Positions 1 to 12,654 are shown, numbered from the stretch's first letter. The stretch: DNA of 64,000 bases from Atrina japonica (GCA_030159075.1 BROG01000374.1:248001-312000); one strand, 5' to 3'. Numbers and translations: made by a program. Notes: generated by a model not told the origin, from the letters alone.

Positions 1-59
1 CACACACACATACACCCACATATACAAATACACACACACACATATACACACACACACAT
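1..59. repeat. CA-rich microsatellite
   Basis: Imperfect (CA)n interrupted by TA and CC steps, running from the window edge; it may continue to the left. Confidence 0.9.
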
Positions 60-140
60 CCTTTAAAACAAGCCTCTGACTTGTGCTCAGACTCAGTGAA
101 ATTTTCTAAATGCAAGTGAGAGCCCCAACATTACATTCCC

Positions 141-328
141 AATTCAGGGTCTGAAGTCACCAAATTTACTCAATATACATGTACATGTATGCATTCAAGC
201 TCAACTCAGAGTCTAAAGTCACCAAATTTACTCAATATACATGTACGTGTATGCACTCAAGCTCAACTCAGGGTCTGAAGTCACCAAATATACTCAAACT
301 ACAGGTACATGTATGCACTCAAGCTCAA
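141..328. repeat. Tandem repeat, 62-bp unit, three copies
   Basis: Three head-to-tail copies start at 141, 203 and 265, each opening with AA(C/T)TCAG and containing a TACATGTAC(A/G)TGTATGCA segment (the third copy has diverged in its middle). Divergence is a few bases per copy. No coding potential is apparent. Confidence 0.85.
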
Positions 329-2539
329 CACTTTTTGTTGTTTTTGTTTTAGTTTTTTTAATTCCAGACATTGTTTACATTTGTAAAACTTCCAGACATG
401 ACTGAATAGGAAACACATTCTATTTATTTTCATTGCCACTATGATTTGATTGTCATAAAAAGTCTCTATTTTTCAACAATTTATAACGTAAACTGAACAC
501 TATAGAGAAATCAAGCATCAACTATAATCAATATCATCGTTTTTGTTATCACAATCAGTATCAAGGCTTTTTAATGAAAAATATAACTGTTTTCTGATTG
601 AAATTGAAAATATCAGACCTGAGTATAAACACTCACAAGAGGTATCTATGTGCATTATTTTACAAGAGAAAATCGATCAAATTTCAGGCATACCAACTAA
701 ATATAAACAATGTGGCTTTCGTCAGATGAGGTCATCAAAAACATCGACTGATATTACTTCCTATATATATATTTTAATTTATAAAATGTTACCAGGGTAC
801 AAGGTGGATTGCATTTGATTGTTACCTTTGGTATGTTTGTACAGTACATAATTTACAGTGTCGGAACTTCGAGTACGGTAAACAGGACTGAACCCAAACA
901 TTCCATTTTAGTTCCGTCACTTTGGGTGTTACGTATCTATATTGATCTTGGTTGACAAAATTTTTTCTGTATCACATGACCAGAAAAGCATTTGAATGTT
1001 CAACTAAAAGCACTGGAAACCCAGTAATTTTTTTCAAACTCCTTATTGCCTAAAAGATAGCAGAAAAGAAGACAAAGAACAAAAGGGTCAAAGGTCATAA
1101 TCCTTAAGCCAGAAAAAAATAAAGCATAAGTCTATATATGGTATATAGACATGTATATCAATCATTATCATTGTTTTGACTCCAGTCAACAGTTCCTACA
1201 ATCCTACATTTGTAGTACACATGTTGTATTTGAAGGGCAATTTTGATCAATATTCATTGTATATATAAATCCTTATCATGTATATCAAAATCTATCTGAC
1301 CTTCACTACATAACCTCAACACAATTCTAAATTTTTACATTATGTCACAGTCCCATATATAATGACCCAGCCTTGAACTGCTCCATCTCAGTCATGAAAA
1401 CAAACTTCAACAACTGACACCAGGTATAATATTTACATTACATTACAAATTCCACTTAACCATTTCAATGGATGTGAAAATAAAGACAATAAAAAGACCT
1501 AAATTTTGCCCTAAATATATGAAGTTTCACAAGGCCAATATCAATGTTTATCAGCACTTAAAAAAAAACAATTAAAGGACATTTGCCGTTATACAATGTT
1601 TTACAGAGTTCCTATGGATTGGCATCTTTATAGACCCTTCAACAGGTTCCAGGGAATCAAATCTAAATACAGGTATATAAAACACTGACAACATTGTCAA
1701 ATGCCAATCAAAAACATTTTTGCTCTTTCGTTCAGGTGAGCTAATAATACCATTAGTGGTAAGGATCATATTACCTGCATGTTCACCTGCAACGACCATC
1801 ATTTTAGCCGTGATAATACATTCCAAGACATACAGGTATTAAGTATGCAGGTACAATATAAACACTCTTATGTAATATAATAATGTTTTAATCATTAAGG
1901 TGCAATATTAAAGCATAGAAAAGACATTTATAAATTCCAATATCTTAAAAGTGATCTTATTTATTCATTTTATGCAATAACCCCATCACCTCTGGTTCAT
2001 GTGGAGAGGATAAATCATTAGGTTTCATAGTACAGACAGCATACTGGACTAATGTTCTAGACCTCTAGAAAATATATCGACACGGAACAAAGTGAAACCT
2101 AGAAAATGAAGAATCTGTATTCAGACCTTTACATTCCATTACAGCATCTAAATGTACAATGTACATGTACATGCAGTAAAGTACACACAAACTCCACCCC
2201 AGGAGTCACACATTCATAGAAAAAACATGCCAACAACACTAGGTTCAGACTTGAACAAAAATTATAGTGGCCATCTTGTAATTTTTCTAACTTTCTTTTT
2301 TTTTTTTCTTTTTTCTTGAAATAAACTGTTTTTCAAAGAATTTTTCAGCAACGTGATGGAAAATAATATAGTTAAAGAATATTCCTATGAATTAGTAGTC
2401 ATTGGTGATTAGGATGACCACTGATGTGAATACAACAAACATCACTTGTACATAATGTGTATATATTTGGTTCACTTACAAAAATGTATTGTGGTGTGTT
2501 GTTCTGTTGTGCTTCAATAAATAAAAAAAATCATCGCAG
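329..2539. other. Non-coding AT-rich stretch
   Basis: No convincing exon or element is seen. Short open frames at 543-818 (plus) and 1572-1826 (minus) lack coding-like codon structure and splice sites. There are poly-T runs near 2,297. On the minus strand a GTAAGT donor-like word lies just below 2,476, relevant to the segment at 2,540-2,680. Confidence 0.5.
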
Positions 2540-2680
2540 AAGAATGAGCCATGGATCGCGTGGAGCAGTGGCAGCTTGGTACTTCTGGGAAAACACACTA
2601 AGCCAAAGGGCAAGGAACTTGTTGTGATTGAGATTGTCTTATCAAGGACAAAATGGTGGGAGACTGCCATTGGCAATTAA
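2540..2680 (+). CDS. Candidate terminal exon or coding remnant, 46 codons, unknown
   Basis: A plus-strand frame opens directly after a CAG acceptor-like site (2,537-2,539), reads 46 codons and ends at TAA 2,678-2,680. About 72% of codons start with a purine, and the segment is clearly richer in G+C than its surroundings. The product would be basic and Trp-containing, begins KNEPWIAW and ends WWETAIGN; I do not recognise it. There is no good polypyrimidine tract upstream. The minus strand is also open (2,476-2,676) and ends at a GTAAGT donor-like word, so the strand is undecided. It could be a last exon, a retrocopy scrap or chance. Confidence 0.3.
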   Translation, partial: KNEPWIAWSSGSLVLLGKHTKPKGKELVVIEIVLSRTKWWETAIGN

Positions 2681-2780
2681 CATATCAAGTCTGATCTCTC
2701 TTAATCAAAAGATGCAAGTCAAAGAGTGCAGAAACTGTATGCACAATCAAAATACCAGACTGTCCACCTGGTCCAATATA

Positions 2781-2968
2781 ACAAAGGAACCTCGATATTA
2801 AGACCACCTGACTAACTCAAATTGGTCTGATTAGAGAGGTGGTCTATAAAGTTAGGCTATGAACTTTTTTGTTTATCTATTGAGAATTTTTAGAGAGACT
2901 CAATATTTATGGTCTTAAATGTGAGGTGGTCGCTCAAGAGAGGTGGCTTTAGGTGAGGTTCAACTGTT
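2781..2968. mobile_element. Inverted-repeat MITE, diverged TACAGTG family
   Basis: The left end reads GGAACCTCGATATTAAGACC and the right end is its approximate reverse complement, finishing GGTGAGGTTCAACTGT. Internal GACCACC and GGTGGTC motifs are shared with the other copies in this window. Non-autonomous; no transposase frame. Confidence 0.6.
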
Positions 2969-4070
2969 TTTAACCTTTTTTGTTTTCGGTCATTATTCTA
3001 CTTTCCACACAAAATTACACCCAACAGTATGGAAGCCATTCTCCATTTTAAAAGTGTGTATACTGACTTCAACCATTCACCATCAAGAGATCTTGGAATA
3101 ATTACTAAGCTGTCAGTGCCATGTTTGGATAAAATGGTATCATGGGAGAAATCAAACATTTATCATCTTCAATACATGCACACAAAAAAAGGATTCAAAA
3201 ACGTCATAGAACAACAATACTTGAAATGCTATATGGTATGACCTCTTTAAAAGCAACAACAACACAAAGCTTTAAAAAAAAAGCACAAAAACAAGTCGGA
3301 TGATAGCAGATATTCATTGAGTGAAAATGCTGGTGTTTACAAACAATTACGTAACCAAGGTGACTACCAAGTGATGTTTGTGGCAAAGAATAACATTTCA
3401 TGCACAACAACAGGAAACCAATATTTTTTGAAGCGTTAAAATAAGAAAGCTTGTAAATACAGTAATGGCTGTACAAAGAAAAGCCATACCATAATTTTTC
3501 TTTTAGAAATTGACAAAGAGAGGAAGACTTCCAAGAACTGTTGAATTGCTTTAAAACAAACATGTCAGTCACATTATGTTGATTAATCTAAAGAATATTC
3601 CACATGTCTAAAACACATGTTTCAAATTTTATACTGCCAACAGAGAACGATTACACAAATTTATAAACAATTTTTTTTTTAAATCTAAAAAAAAAAAAAA
3701 CACTTTGGAATTGACAAGATAATCTTCTTTGCATGTGAAGCATTTGTATTTGTCGGTCAATTATATTTTGAATTGCGTGTTTCTGTGACGTGAACAAATT
3801 TATACTGACTGATATCATCACTGTAATTTAAACACCAGAGCTTTTCTCATAAAATCTTTAAATTAACACGAGTCTTAGAATTTTAAATAACCTCTGATAA
3901 TCCTGAAATTTGATTGGTTGAGAGATAAACTTTGAGCAAACTTCTCAAAATTGATCTATTGTGGTGGGTCCAACTATGGATACTAAAACCACAAATTTAC
4001 ATCTACATTTTGTAAACTATGTACATTGTACTATCCAGTATCCTAAATGCATTGACATTAAAAAGGTTCT
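2969..4070. other. Non-coding stretch
   Basis: A 70-codon plus frame (3,029-3,241) and a 122-codon minus frame (3,204-3,572) are open, but codon structure looks random and no splice sites frame them well. There are A/T runs at 3,669-3,702. Nothing else is supported. Confidence 0.45.
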
Positions 4071-4280
4071 ATCACCATGTTGCAGGTAATGACAGAAACT
4101 TCAATCCATGTGTTTTAATCTTTTTATATTTTAATGAGTATCACCATGTTTCGGGTCAAGACAGAAATCTCAATCCATGAGCCCTATTCTTTTTGTATTT
4201 TAATGAGTATCGCCATGTTGTGGGTCGAGACAAAGAAATCTCAGTCCATGTTCCTTAATCTTTTTGTATTTTAAAGAGTG
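4071..4280. repeat. Tandem repeat, about 70-bp unit, three copies
   Basis: Copies start at 4,071, 4,140 and 4,209, each with AT(C)RCCATGTT, a GACA(A)GAAA core and a TTTTTRTATTTTAA end. Several substitutions separate the copies, so the array is old. Confidence 0.8.
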
Positions 4281-6548
4281 GTCCAAATGTTCATATGTAT
4301 AGCTTACGGATTTTGTTATGCCAGACTTCTCCTTCCCCAGACTACAAGGATTTCAAACGACTAGTGTCTAGATGTCATAACACAAGTCATGTTAGGGTAA
4401 TATGCTTCATGTAAGGGATTTATAATATGCCTCATTTGTACAACTTTGATCTGCCTGTTACAGGTACTTATGTAAGCATTCATACCTCTTCTTCCACAAA
4501 AACATAGATATGACATAATTACCAACCAATAATGGAAATCCTTAATCTATAAAAAATGTTATACTTGTTGTAACTTAAGTATTTTCTTTTAATTTCCTTA
4601 AAATGATTGAAATCTTTCTGTCTGTAACACAGGTCTTCATAATTATTTGTGTCTTGATAAATAAAAATCCAACGTACATGTATACTGGTATAAACTACTG
4701 ACTCTATCTCTAACATTCATTATATATAATGCGCATATACTGTACCATGATCTAGATCAAATGTAGATGACTCAATCGTTATGATGCTGACATGCAATCT
4801 TATGCATGTACCTTTCGACATACCTGTTAGATTTACGTTACACTTGTAATGCATAATCAATGCTCGGCTCGTACTATCAATAAGATTGCGATTTCAATTT
4901 TGGAAGAAATGTCTCTCACGAACATGTACATAAATAAAGTATGAGAGAAAACATGTGTAAGACAACAAATTGTAGGCATGAAGTACTGCAAGGTGTTAGG
5001 TTAACCCCAAACTCCTACATCATACCAAAGTAATTCGTAAACAACACAAAAAGGAACCATCCTACAATGAAATAAAACACATGGGTATTTACGTATCCAA
5101 AACAGCAATGAGCAAAAAGAAACAATTGTTTATTAATTACAAGGAGAATTGGATATGATTGTAAAATTGCGTGTAACTTTGGGAAGAAGAATTTTTATAG
5201 TTGACATGAATAATTTGGAGGGGGCCTTGGGCTTAAATGATACTATAATTTCTATTTCAATTCAGACAATTCACAAAACAGATTGTTCTTTCATCAGATA
5301 CCATTACCGTCAATAAAAAGAATACTTCACTTCCTGTCAGATTCGGTTTTATCGACATTTTATACTGGAATACAAACAGATTGATATTAGAACTGGAGAC
5401 TTCCACACAAATAATAACCCTAGACACCAAAGGCTTGGTAAAAGAAGTAACAACTCATACATCTTTTACATGGGTGTTAACACTGTGGTTTAATGTCTTA
5501 CTTTCTACATGTAGCATGGCTTGTTTAAGAACATAGGCCTAAATATATAGTTTTACTTACAAATGTAAAAAGGTCCATAGCATGCCTCTAAATTTATTGT
5601 ATGTCAACTGTGGCCAGTGACTTCTCCATATTAGGAAGAAAAAAATCTTTCAGAATGATGGGGAACATAAAACCAAATAAATATGATCTTTATTCATTTT
5701 CAACAATTCACAAACAAATTTATAGAACCTATATATACATGTAGTATATATATGTAAATGTCTCCTCCAAGAAAACCCATGAGTCCGGACTGTTGGCAGT
5801 CATGCCATTTAAACGCAACATACTCCCCTATCAAATCTCAGGATCCACCCTAGGTCGTCAACGCAAACAAATAAATGAATACCCATTGAGACTAACTGTG
5901 ACAAATGCTTTCGCATATTAATTTTTGATAGATGTAAACTTGTGGCATTGTTTACATGCAGTTGTACAATGTACTAGATTCATGTCAAATTGTTTTGAGT
6001 GATTGATGAATCAAGTTGGCGACATTTGAATGTAATCAATATCTTTATTCACATAAATTATATGTTGTCCATGTGGGCGTCTATTAGCAGATTACCCGGT
6101 ATATATTTTTTTAATGAATAAGGCAGCTTAAATGACTAAGAATGGAAAAGAATGAAAGAAAAAAATTACCATTCTGTATCACTAACATACCAAAAATGAA
6201 TAAATAAATAAAATAAACTGAATACAATAATTAAAAAAAATAATGACCTGAATAATCAAACCCATATCGGTATATACTGTAAAATGCATGTAATTAGTAA
6301 TTGATTTTTGGATGGATAATTCGTTACAAAATGTAACATATGGGCGTGTTGATGTATCCAACTTGTCAGGTCATTATATTAGTCCACTGTTGACATCACA
6401 ACCTAACACTTGTAATCATTTTATGTACATAAGGGGGCAACGACCTGTCAAGGTTGAATACTTACACAACTACAACAAACTTTAAAGACCTTGAGAGTTC
6501 TCAAATAAACCATGCCACTCTATTGGGGCATGAAGTAATTAATTTGTT
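4281..6548. other. Non-coding AT-rich stretch
   Basis: No supported gene or known repeat. If the candidate terminal exon at 6,549-6,656 is real, its 3' UTR would run into the right part of this stretch. A donor-like ACTTAC occurs at 5,556-5,561 on the complement, but no matching acceptor or clean frame defines an exon. Confidence 0.45.
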
Positions 6549-6656
6549 CTACACAAATCTATGATCCGGATGCGGCTGTTCTTGTGTTTGGAGCCTCCTC
6601 TCATCCTCCTCATCATTTGATTCTGTGATGCTATTTCCATCATCCTGACAGTCCAC
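6549..6656 (-). CDS. Candidate 3' terminal exon, acidic C-terminal tail, 35 codons
   Basis: On the minus strand, an acceptor-like ATAACAG (ending at 6,657) precedes a 35-codon frame that ends at a TAG stop (6,549-6,551). The first codons give VDCQDDGNS, followed by a run of Asp/Glu and then Gln/His/Pro, ending DHRFV. About two thirds of codons start with a purine, and the segment is more GC-rich than its flanks. The same frame meets a stop one codon upstream of the acceptor, as expected for an exon edge. Against it: the polypyrimidine tract is weak, a second minus frame is open across the same bases, and no link to the exon at 26,780 is shown. Family unknown. Confidence 0.3.
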   Translation of the reverse strand: MDCQDDGNSITESNDEEDERRLQTQEQPHPDHRFV

Positions 6657-7831
6657 CTGTTATAGTATTTACTTATCTGCCTAAAACTAAATGAATTCTT
6701 CTTAAGATCAATCACATAGACTAATCCAAGTGTGTCTAGAGTAATGAACAGATTAAGCCAGATTAGCAATAGCCCTCCTTTCTGCAGATTTGAATTTTTT
6801 TTTTTCTTTAGGGAGGGGGGGGTCTCCTTTCATATTTGCATTTATATAAAGACTACATAATGTAGCTGTTTTGTAAGGCCAAAATGTAAGACCTTTATTA
6901 CAGACACAGGTCAAAACACTAAAGTTTTCTTTAATTCTTCATGTTTATATCTATTACAACATGAGATTATAAGTTTTTAAATCTTAACTGAGAAACCTGC
7001 AAATATTTTTTTGACTATTGAACACTTGGGCTGATTTGTAAATATTGTACAGCTGAGTTTGAATAAAAAACACATGATCATAAAAATGAACCAACTTTTA
7101 AAAAAAATTATTTTATAGGTGCATAGGCACTCAAAATTACAGGATAAAAAATAAATTTTAATTTTGTCAAGGTAATAAAACTTAACAGTGCTTATAAAAC
7201 CCAATTGTGCATTTTAGTTTAAGAACCATTGACATCCAAAAGGTTTATGTTTTTTATTTATTTGTTTGTTGTTGTTTTTTTCTATTTATAGAATGATGAC
7301 TGACAATTTAGGTTGTTTACATCACCGATGATAAGTTTAAGGACACCCTTTAAAACCAAAACTGGCACAGGCTAGGTCAATGACTTTACTGCTAAACAGT
7401 CACCCATAATGGCCGTATGTCATCTAAACACTCCAGACTGTTCAACTTTCCCTAGCTTACAAAACACATTTTTCGGCAACAAAACAATTTTGCGATACTG
7501 CCATTATGAGGACATGTACCAATACGATGATTTACTGTCGGTTTGAGTTCCGAAGTATGGTACATTGTAAGTGCTGGTAAATCGGGGTTATAATTATTGC
7601 CAAAAATATCAATGGTACTTGCATTTAACGGTATGATTTATTTATAGAACGAAGAACTTTATTGAGCACAAACTTGTGTATTTAATTGTGTAGGATTTAA
7701 TACCATATATAATGATCATAGGATGATTTTAAATGCACTTTACCTGTCATTTTTGATAGATTTGACTGAATAGTGAAGAAGTATAAACTGACAAATAGCT
7801 GATTAACAGTCTTGTTTAATTTTGTACTAAG
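6657..7831. other. Non-coding stretch with poly-T and G-run at about 6,796-6,820
   Basis: Short open frames (for example minus 6,977-7,204, rich in Phe, Ile and Lys) are typical of AT-rich non-coding DNA. No element with defined ends was found. Confidence 0.45.
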
Positions 7832-7938
7832 TACTGTGGAATCTGTCTTAAGATACCACCCCATCTGCCACTGAAATGTGGTCTCTAAAGACAGCTGGTC
7901 TTTCATAAGAATGATCTTTCAAGACAGATTTTACTGTA
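7832..7938. mobile_element. TACAGTG-family MITE, subfamily 1
   Basis: Begins TACTGTGGAATCTGTCTTAA and ends AAGACAGATTTTACTGTA, near-inverted termini. It has the internal CCACTGAAATGTGGTCTCT motif shared by the other subfamily-1 copies. TA at both outer edges is consistent with a TA-targeting (Tc1/mariner/pogo-type) mobiliser, which is inference. Confidence 0.75.
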
Positions 7939-8055
7939 GAACATTATACTCCACTCCCCCATTTCAGCAAAAGTCTTCTTCCATTCTCGAACAATAAAGA
8001 CTTTCACCAGGTTTGTTCCTCATTAGAGCCGGGCATCAGAAAACTAATAAAATTT

Positions 8056-8231
8056 TACAATGAAACTTGTATTTAATGACCATCTTAACAGGAAAACCAG
8101 TCTTTATAAGGAGGTGGTTTTTATAAGGGGGTTGATTTGTACACAAAAGATACTATTGGGGACAGGAAAAAATGGTCCTTGTGACCAGATGGTCTTTATA
8201 CACAGGTGGTTGCTAAAGCAGGTTTACTGTA
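8056..8231 (-). mobile_element. TACAGTG-family MITE, subfamily 2
   Basis: Runs from TACAATGAAACTTGTATTTA to GCAGGTTTACTGTA. The interior (TCTTTATAAGGAGGTGGT, TTGATTTGTACACAA, GGTCTTTATACACAGGTGG) matches the copies at 13,388, 28,865 and 35,299. Orientation is opposite to that at 13,388. Confidence 0.8.
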
Positions 8232-8955
8232 CATGTACTAACAGTGAAAGTCCATCAAAATTTTACTTTGGCAGATTCTGAAATCTGATTGGATGAGCTG
8301 GCTAAGGTAAGGATATTCTCAGACCTAATTTTATTCTTAAGATTCATGATGCAGGGTCCTGATTTTTGTTTTATTCTAAAATATGAATTGGCCTTCTTGT
8401 ACAGAAACTGAGATCCAAGTTCAATTTCTTATGATAGATGGGATTATTATGCACACGTTAAAAACTTATCAATCTGTAACACAGCATGTTCACAAACATT
8501 CAGAACAAACCTTGTCTACAAAATCCTCGTCCACTAGGTGTCCTAAATTTTGCAACTTTCGTTATCCTTACTTTAGAAATTCACATGCTATAATTTTCAG
8601 AAAATTCACCTGATGCCTTCGGAGAATGTTTGAACATGTCAACCATCACATGTGACTTGATTAAGCGAAACAGAAAACTGGAACATATCTGCGGTTGGAC
8701 ACTTCAGGTGTGAGGTTATACATGTACATAACTTTTATCTTTTGATGAACTACTATCTACATATATTTGACGGTTTTATGAAATACATCAACTGTTTATG
8801 ATAAAACTTTTCATGCTAATCTTATTTCATATATGTTTTATCAATAAAATGCAGATTGTACCAGTTGTCACATGTCATTTCACCCTTAAAACCCTTCCAG
8901 GGCTCTCATTTACAACTGTGCCTATACATTCCCTGATGATATGAGACCTATAATT

Positions 8956-9125
8956 TACAATGGAACCTGTCTTGAGAAACCACCCTTTCAGATTCCTGCC
9001 ACTGAAATGTGGTCTCTCAAAAGATTATATTTACAGAGATATTTAACTGAGAGGTTTTCAAATTGTAGTCTCAAAAGACAGGTGGTTTATCATGACAGTA
9101 GTATCTGAAGACTAGTCCTACTGTA
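8956..9125. mobile_element. TACAGTG-family MITE, subfamily 1
   Basis: Starts TACAATGGAACCTGTCTTGA, ends CTAGTCCTACTGTA. Contains the CCACTGAAATGTGGTCTCTC core and the TATTTAACTGAGAGGTTTTC middle seen in other full-length copies. Confidence 0.75.
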
Positions 9126-9380
9126 CCTATAACCTTAGACAGCGCTGGCAACACCTGTAATGTCCTGTTTACTACTCGTCCAGTGTAAATAAGCAACTAT
9201 ATATCTAATACAGACACTTGATGTCCAGAAACTGGTCTTATCAAAAGGGCATCAAAAGTTCTTTCCCAAATTAGTAAATAGGAAACTTTCTATCCCTTTG
9301 AACCCTGAGATGGTCACTCAAGTTTTTGACCCTCTAGATGGTCACTCTAGATTCATATCTGTTCTGGGTGACAACCATAT

Positions 9381-9425
9381 CTCTCTCACTCTCTCTCTAC
9401 ACACACACACAGACACACACACACA

Positions 9426-9457
<32 letters not shown>

Positions 9458-9458
9458 A
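9381..9458. repeat. Compound (CT)n/(CA)n microsatellite
   Basis: Alternating blocks of CT and CA dinucleotides. It makes both strands open and produces spurious Leu-Ser-His-Thr frames. Confidence 0.95.
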
Positions 9459-10741
9459 TTCTATAAATATAGAGACAGAGAAATAGAGGAAACATGAACA
9501 TAACATAAACATGGGTTCAAGGGTGGTCTTGAAATTAGGAGACAAGAGACATGTGATATGATTGAAAGTGAACTGTTAGATACAGAGCTGACCAACATGA
9601 CTCGGAGTTACATGTACTATTGCTGCATGGTTTTTCTATCAAATAACATTACATGTTTTCCAAAATTCGTAAAAAATAAATATTCATAACGGATTTTCGG
9701 ATCCTATAATGGATTGTCTATAACAGAAAATATGCCGAAAACAGAAAATACCGTTAGTGTATGTGTTCTGTTTGACTATATCCAAATCTTAGCATCATTT
9801 ATACACACCATAAGCTGTCATGAAATATTAATGGCATCGACCACAATCATAAAACGAACATTATCTGACTATAATGTGGTTTTCCCCCCTGTGTATGTTT
9901 CTTCCCTCATATGTTTCTTCCCTGCATGTGTTTCCAGAGGATGTACACAGAATCATAAATCAGAACATAAACAACTGCATCCTCAATGGAATCAAAATAT
10001 TATGTACTCGGGCACTGGAAGTAAACATATGCTTATGGTTGTAGTGGCTATATATTGATATATCAGTAGCCACATCCTTTGCTGTGGCCTAGATTTATCC
10101 CAACAAACATTTTGCTTCACCCTATCATAGCTGTACAACATGCTGTCTAAAATTACTTTAAAACCAAGCAGAACAGCTAAGTGAAATTAGAAAGAAAAAA
10201 AAAAGGTAGTAAAATAATATAAAATAAGATTTAAAAAGGAGGGGGGAGGTAAACAATAACATATTCATCTATATAAACATGATAACCTAATTTTCTTCTG
10301 GTAAATATTTTAATGATAAAATCATTTTATCGCAAATTCAAGTATAGCCATGCAACTCGTAAGGAAAATCACAATATGTTTATCTCAAGTTGTCCTAAAA
10401 ACCTACATTTCAAAACCAGAATCTCACCAGGGTTCAAGAAATCAGGTAAAAAAGCTTTCATCGAGGTAAATAAAGGTATTAAATTAACATCTGATCTTCA
10501 CACTTCACTTTACATATGTTAGCAAACATGGAAAAAAAATATAATGCTGTAATTTTCCATAAGCCTACTTATACATGTACATGTATATATACTGGTAGAA
10601 TGCTTATCTTGTATAGTCAAATCAGTAGTATCCTCTTAGTGAATAAAGTACAATCAACTGGTTTATGATTTTGTTATAATGTTCCGTTGTATCTGCCAAG
10701 AATGTTTTTCACGTGTATAAAACTGTACTCTGGTGTGAATT
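9459..10741. other. Non-coding stretch with a 114-codon open frame
   Basis: A plus frame at 9,714-10,058 is one of the longest in the left part, but it shows no domain, no purine-first codon bias and no Kozak-like context. I treat it as chance. A-rich and G-rich short runs lie at 10,193-10,250. Confidence 0.4.
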
Positions 10742-10945
10742 AAAAATGTCAACTACATGTACTTAGGGAGAGGGCATCTGATTTAAGTTAAAAATGCCAC
10801 ATACATGAGGAGAAATAATTTGATATAAGTTAAAAACGCTACATACATAGGGAGAAATCATTTGATATCAGTTAAAAATGCTACGTACATGGGAGGAATC
10901 ATTTTATATCAGTTGAAAATACCACATACTTCAGGAGAAATGACT
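10742..10945. repeat. Tandem repeat, about 42-bp unit, about five copies
   Basis: The GTTAAAAATGC(C/T)AC word recurs at 10,787, 10,829, 10,871 and, diverged, 10,912. Each copy continues with ATACAT, GGAGAAAT and TTTGATAT. A related copy lies beyond the SINE at 11,789. Confidence 0.85.
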
Positions 10946-11071
10946 TCATGTATTTATAAGTTAACAAGAGTACAGAAACAGTACATAATACATCCGCAAT
11001 GAAAAGCGATGCACAGATTACTTGAAGGAAAATTTAACACTAAGCATGCACTATTGGGGTACTAAAGAGGA

Positions 11072-11353
11072 GAGCCGGCCTGGCTCAGTCTGTAGCACGC
11101 TTGACTCTTGATCGTGAGGTTGTGAGTTCGAGTCCAGTCGGTGATAGGTTGGTTTCCTGTCCTGCAGATGAGACAGTAAAAACCAAGGTCCCATGTCACA
11201 GCAGGTGTCAGCACGTTAAAGAACCCTCACTACTCAGTGGCCATTAGTGCCGAGCATAGGCCAAAATTTGATACCCTTCACTGGCATTTGGTGACTTCTC
11301 CATATGAGTGAAATATTCTTGAGTGGGATGTTAAACAACAACAAACAAACGAA
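11072..11353 (+). mobile_element. tRNA-derived SINE, family A, full length
   Basis: The 5' head carries an A-box-like TGGCTCAGTCTGTAGCACGC and a B-box-like GGTTGTGAGTTCGAGTCC, the two internal pol III promoter boxes of a tRNA. The body includes GGTTGGTTTCCTGTCCTGCA, GAACCCTCACTACTCAGTGG and CATATGAGTGAAATATTCTT. The 3' end is GTTAAACAACAACAAACAAA. Non-autonomous; would depend on a LINE for copying. It lies between two parts of the 42-bp repeat family. Confidence 0.9.
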
Positions 11354-11788
11354 AGAGGAATATCAGTTGGGTTGAGATTAGTAAGTGATTATAATTCACA
11401 GGTATAAGACTAAGATTATACATGGAGATGCATAATGAAATGTGCCTGCATTCAAAAAACTACACAGCGCAAAAAAAAATGTATGATTAAAAAAAAAAAA
11501 AAAAAGTAGCATTGTCCTACAATCACAAACAATTGACATTGAAATGTAGATTTGTCTCCAGAGCATGTTGCAAGGAACAAGTTTTATCAAAATTCATTTC
11601 TACGTTTGCATTCTACGACCTTGAAATTCAACTCGTGGCGAGAACTTGTTGCAAGGAACTGTATAAAGTTTCAATAAAATTTGTTCAGTACTTTGCTTAA
11701 AAAGCTTCGGACAAGCTAAATATTAACAGGCGAGTGGACAGACAGACAGAGTGGTGCCAATATACAGCGGCTTTAACTGCGGGGTATA

Positions 11789-11840
11789 AAAATGCCTCAT
11801 ACTTAGGAAGACAATATCAGATAAAAGTTAAAATGCCACA
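11789..11840. repeat. Outlying copy of the 42-bp repeat family
   Basis: AAATGCCTCATACTTAGG followed by ATATCAG, AAAGTTAAAATGCCACA matches the units at 10,742-10,945, about 850 bp away on the other side of the SINE. Confidence 0.6.
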
Positions 11841-12654
11841 AATTTGGTTATGTACATGTACACATACTCCAGTGACCACCATCAAAATGATTCCGATATA
11901 ACTGGAAGTGGCATAAAACACAAGTGAAACAAGCACACCAAAAGGTGTCATCTGAACGAACAATGATTTTTATTTCTAAAAGCCCAGGACTGGCAGAAAA
12001 ACATGACAAATTGTGAGATAGACAGATGGTGGCATAGTCAATACCACTTGCCCATTTCTCTATGGCTATATAAAGGCTCAGTTTCACTTCAGATTAAAAG
12101 TCACAGAAATTGTAGTGATACTATGAATATTGCAATCAAGTATTTATCTGGGAAGCAATTTACTAAAAGAATTATGATTAAGTGTTTTAATTAAAAGTAG
12201 TTGTTTGCAAATATCAACAAAGTGATAGTAACTATGAAACTATCAAACTAATTCAACAAATGTTAACGATAAAACAGCAATCACAAATTGAGCTAAAAAT
12301 TCTAAGTGATGGCTTAAGAGTTAAGGTTCCCACAATTCACAAAAATCACATTTTGTAAAAAAAACAAAAGGTGACTGTATTTAGTATCAAAATGATTTTG
12401 GTAAATATTTCTTTATCACTTTGGTGATTCTATATGTATGTGTAAGTGAATGTCTGTGTAACCCTTTTTCAAACTAGGGTAGGAAGGAAGGATAGTTTTT
12501 ATGTCTCTAACTTTGGATATACATTTAGACATAAATCATTGACTTGTAGGTGTTTATGCCATACACAGGTATTTTTCACTTCAAAGTGACTGCCAGGTTT
12601 TTTCTGGTACAGGAGAAATCCCAGTTATGATGAGAAGGTCTGCCAAGAGAAAAT
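11841..12654. other. Non-coding stretch
   Basis: No supported exon or element. Overlapping frames on both strands at 11,848-12,194 show no coding bias. Confidence 0.45.

Noticed and set aside
11072..11150. A tRNA gene
   Set aside because: A and B boxes are present, but the sequence continues into a SINE body found at other places in the window, and a full cloverleaf is not formed.
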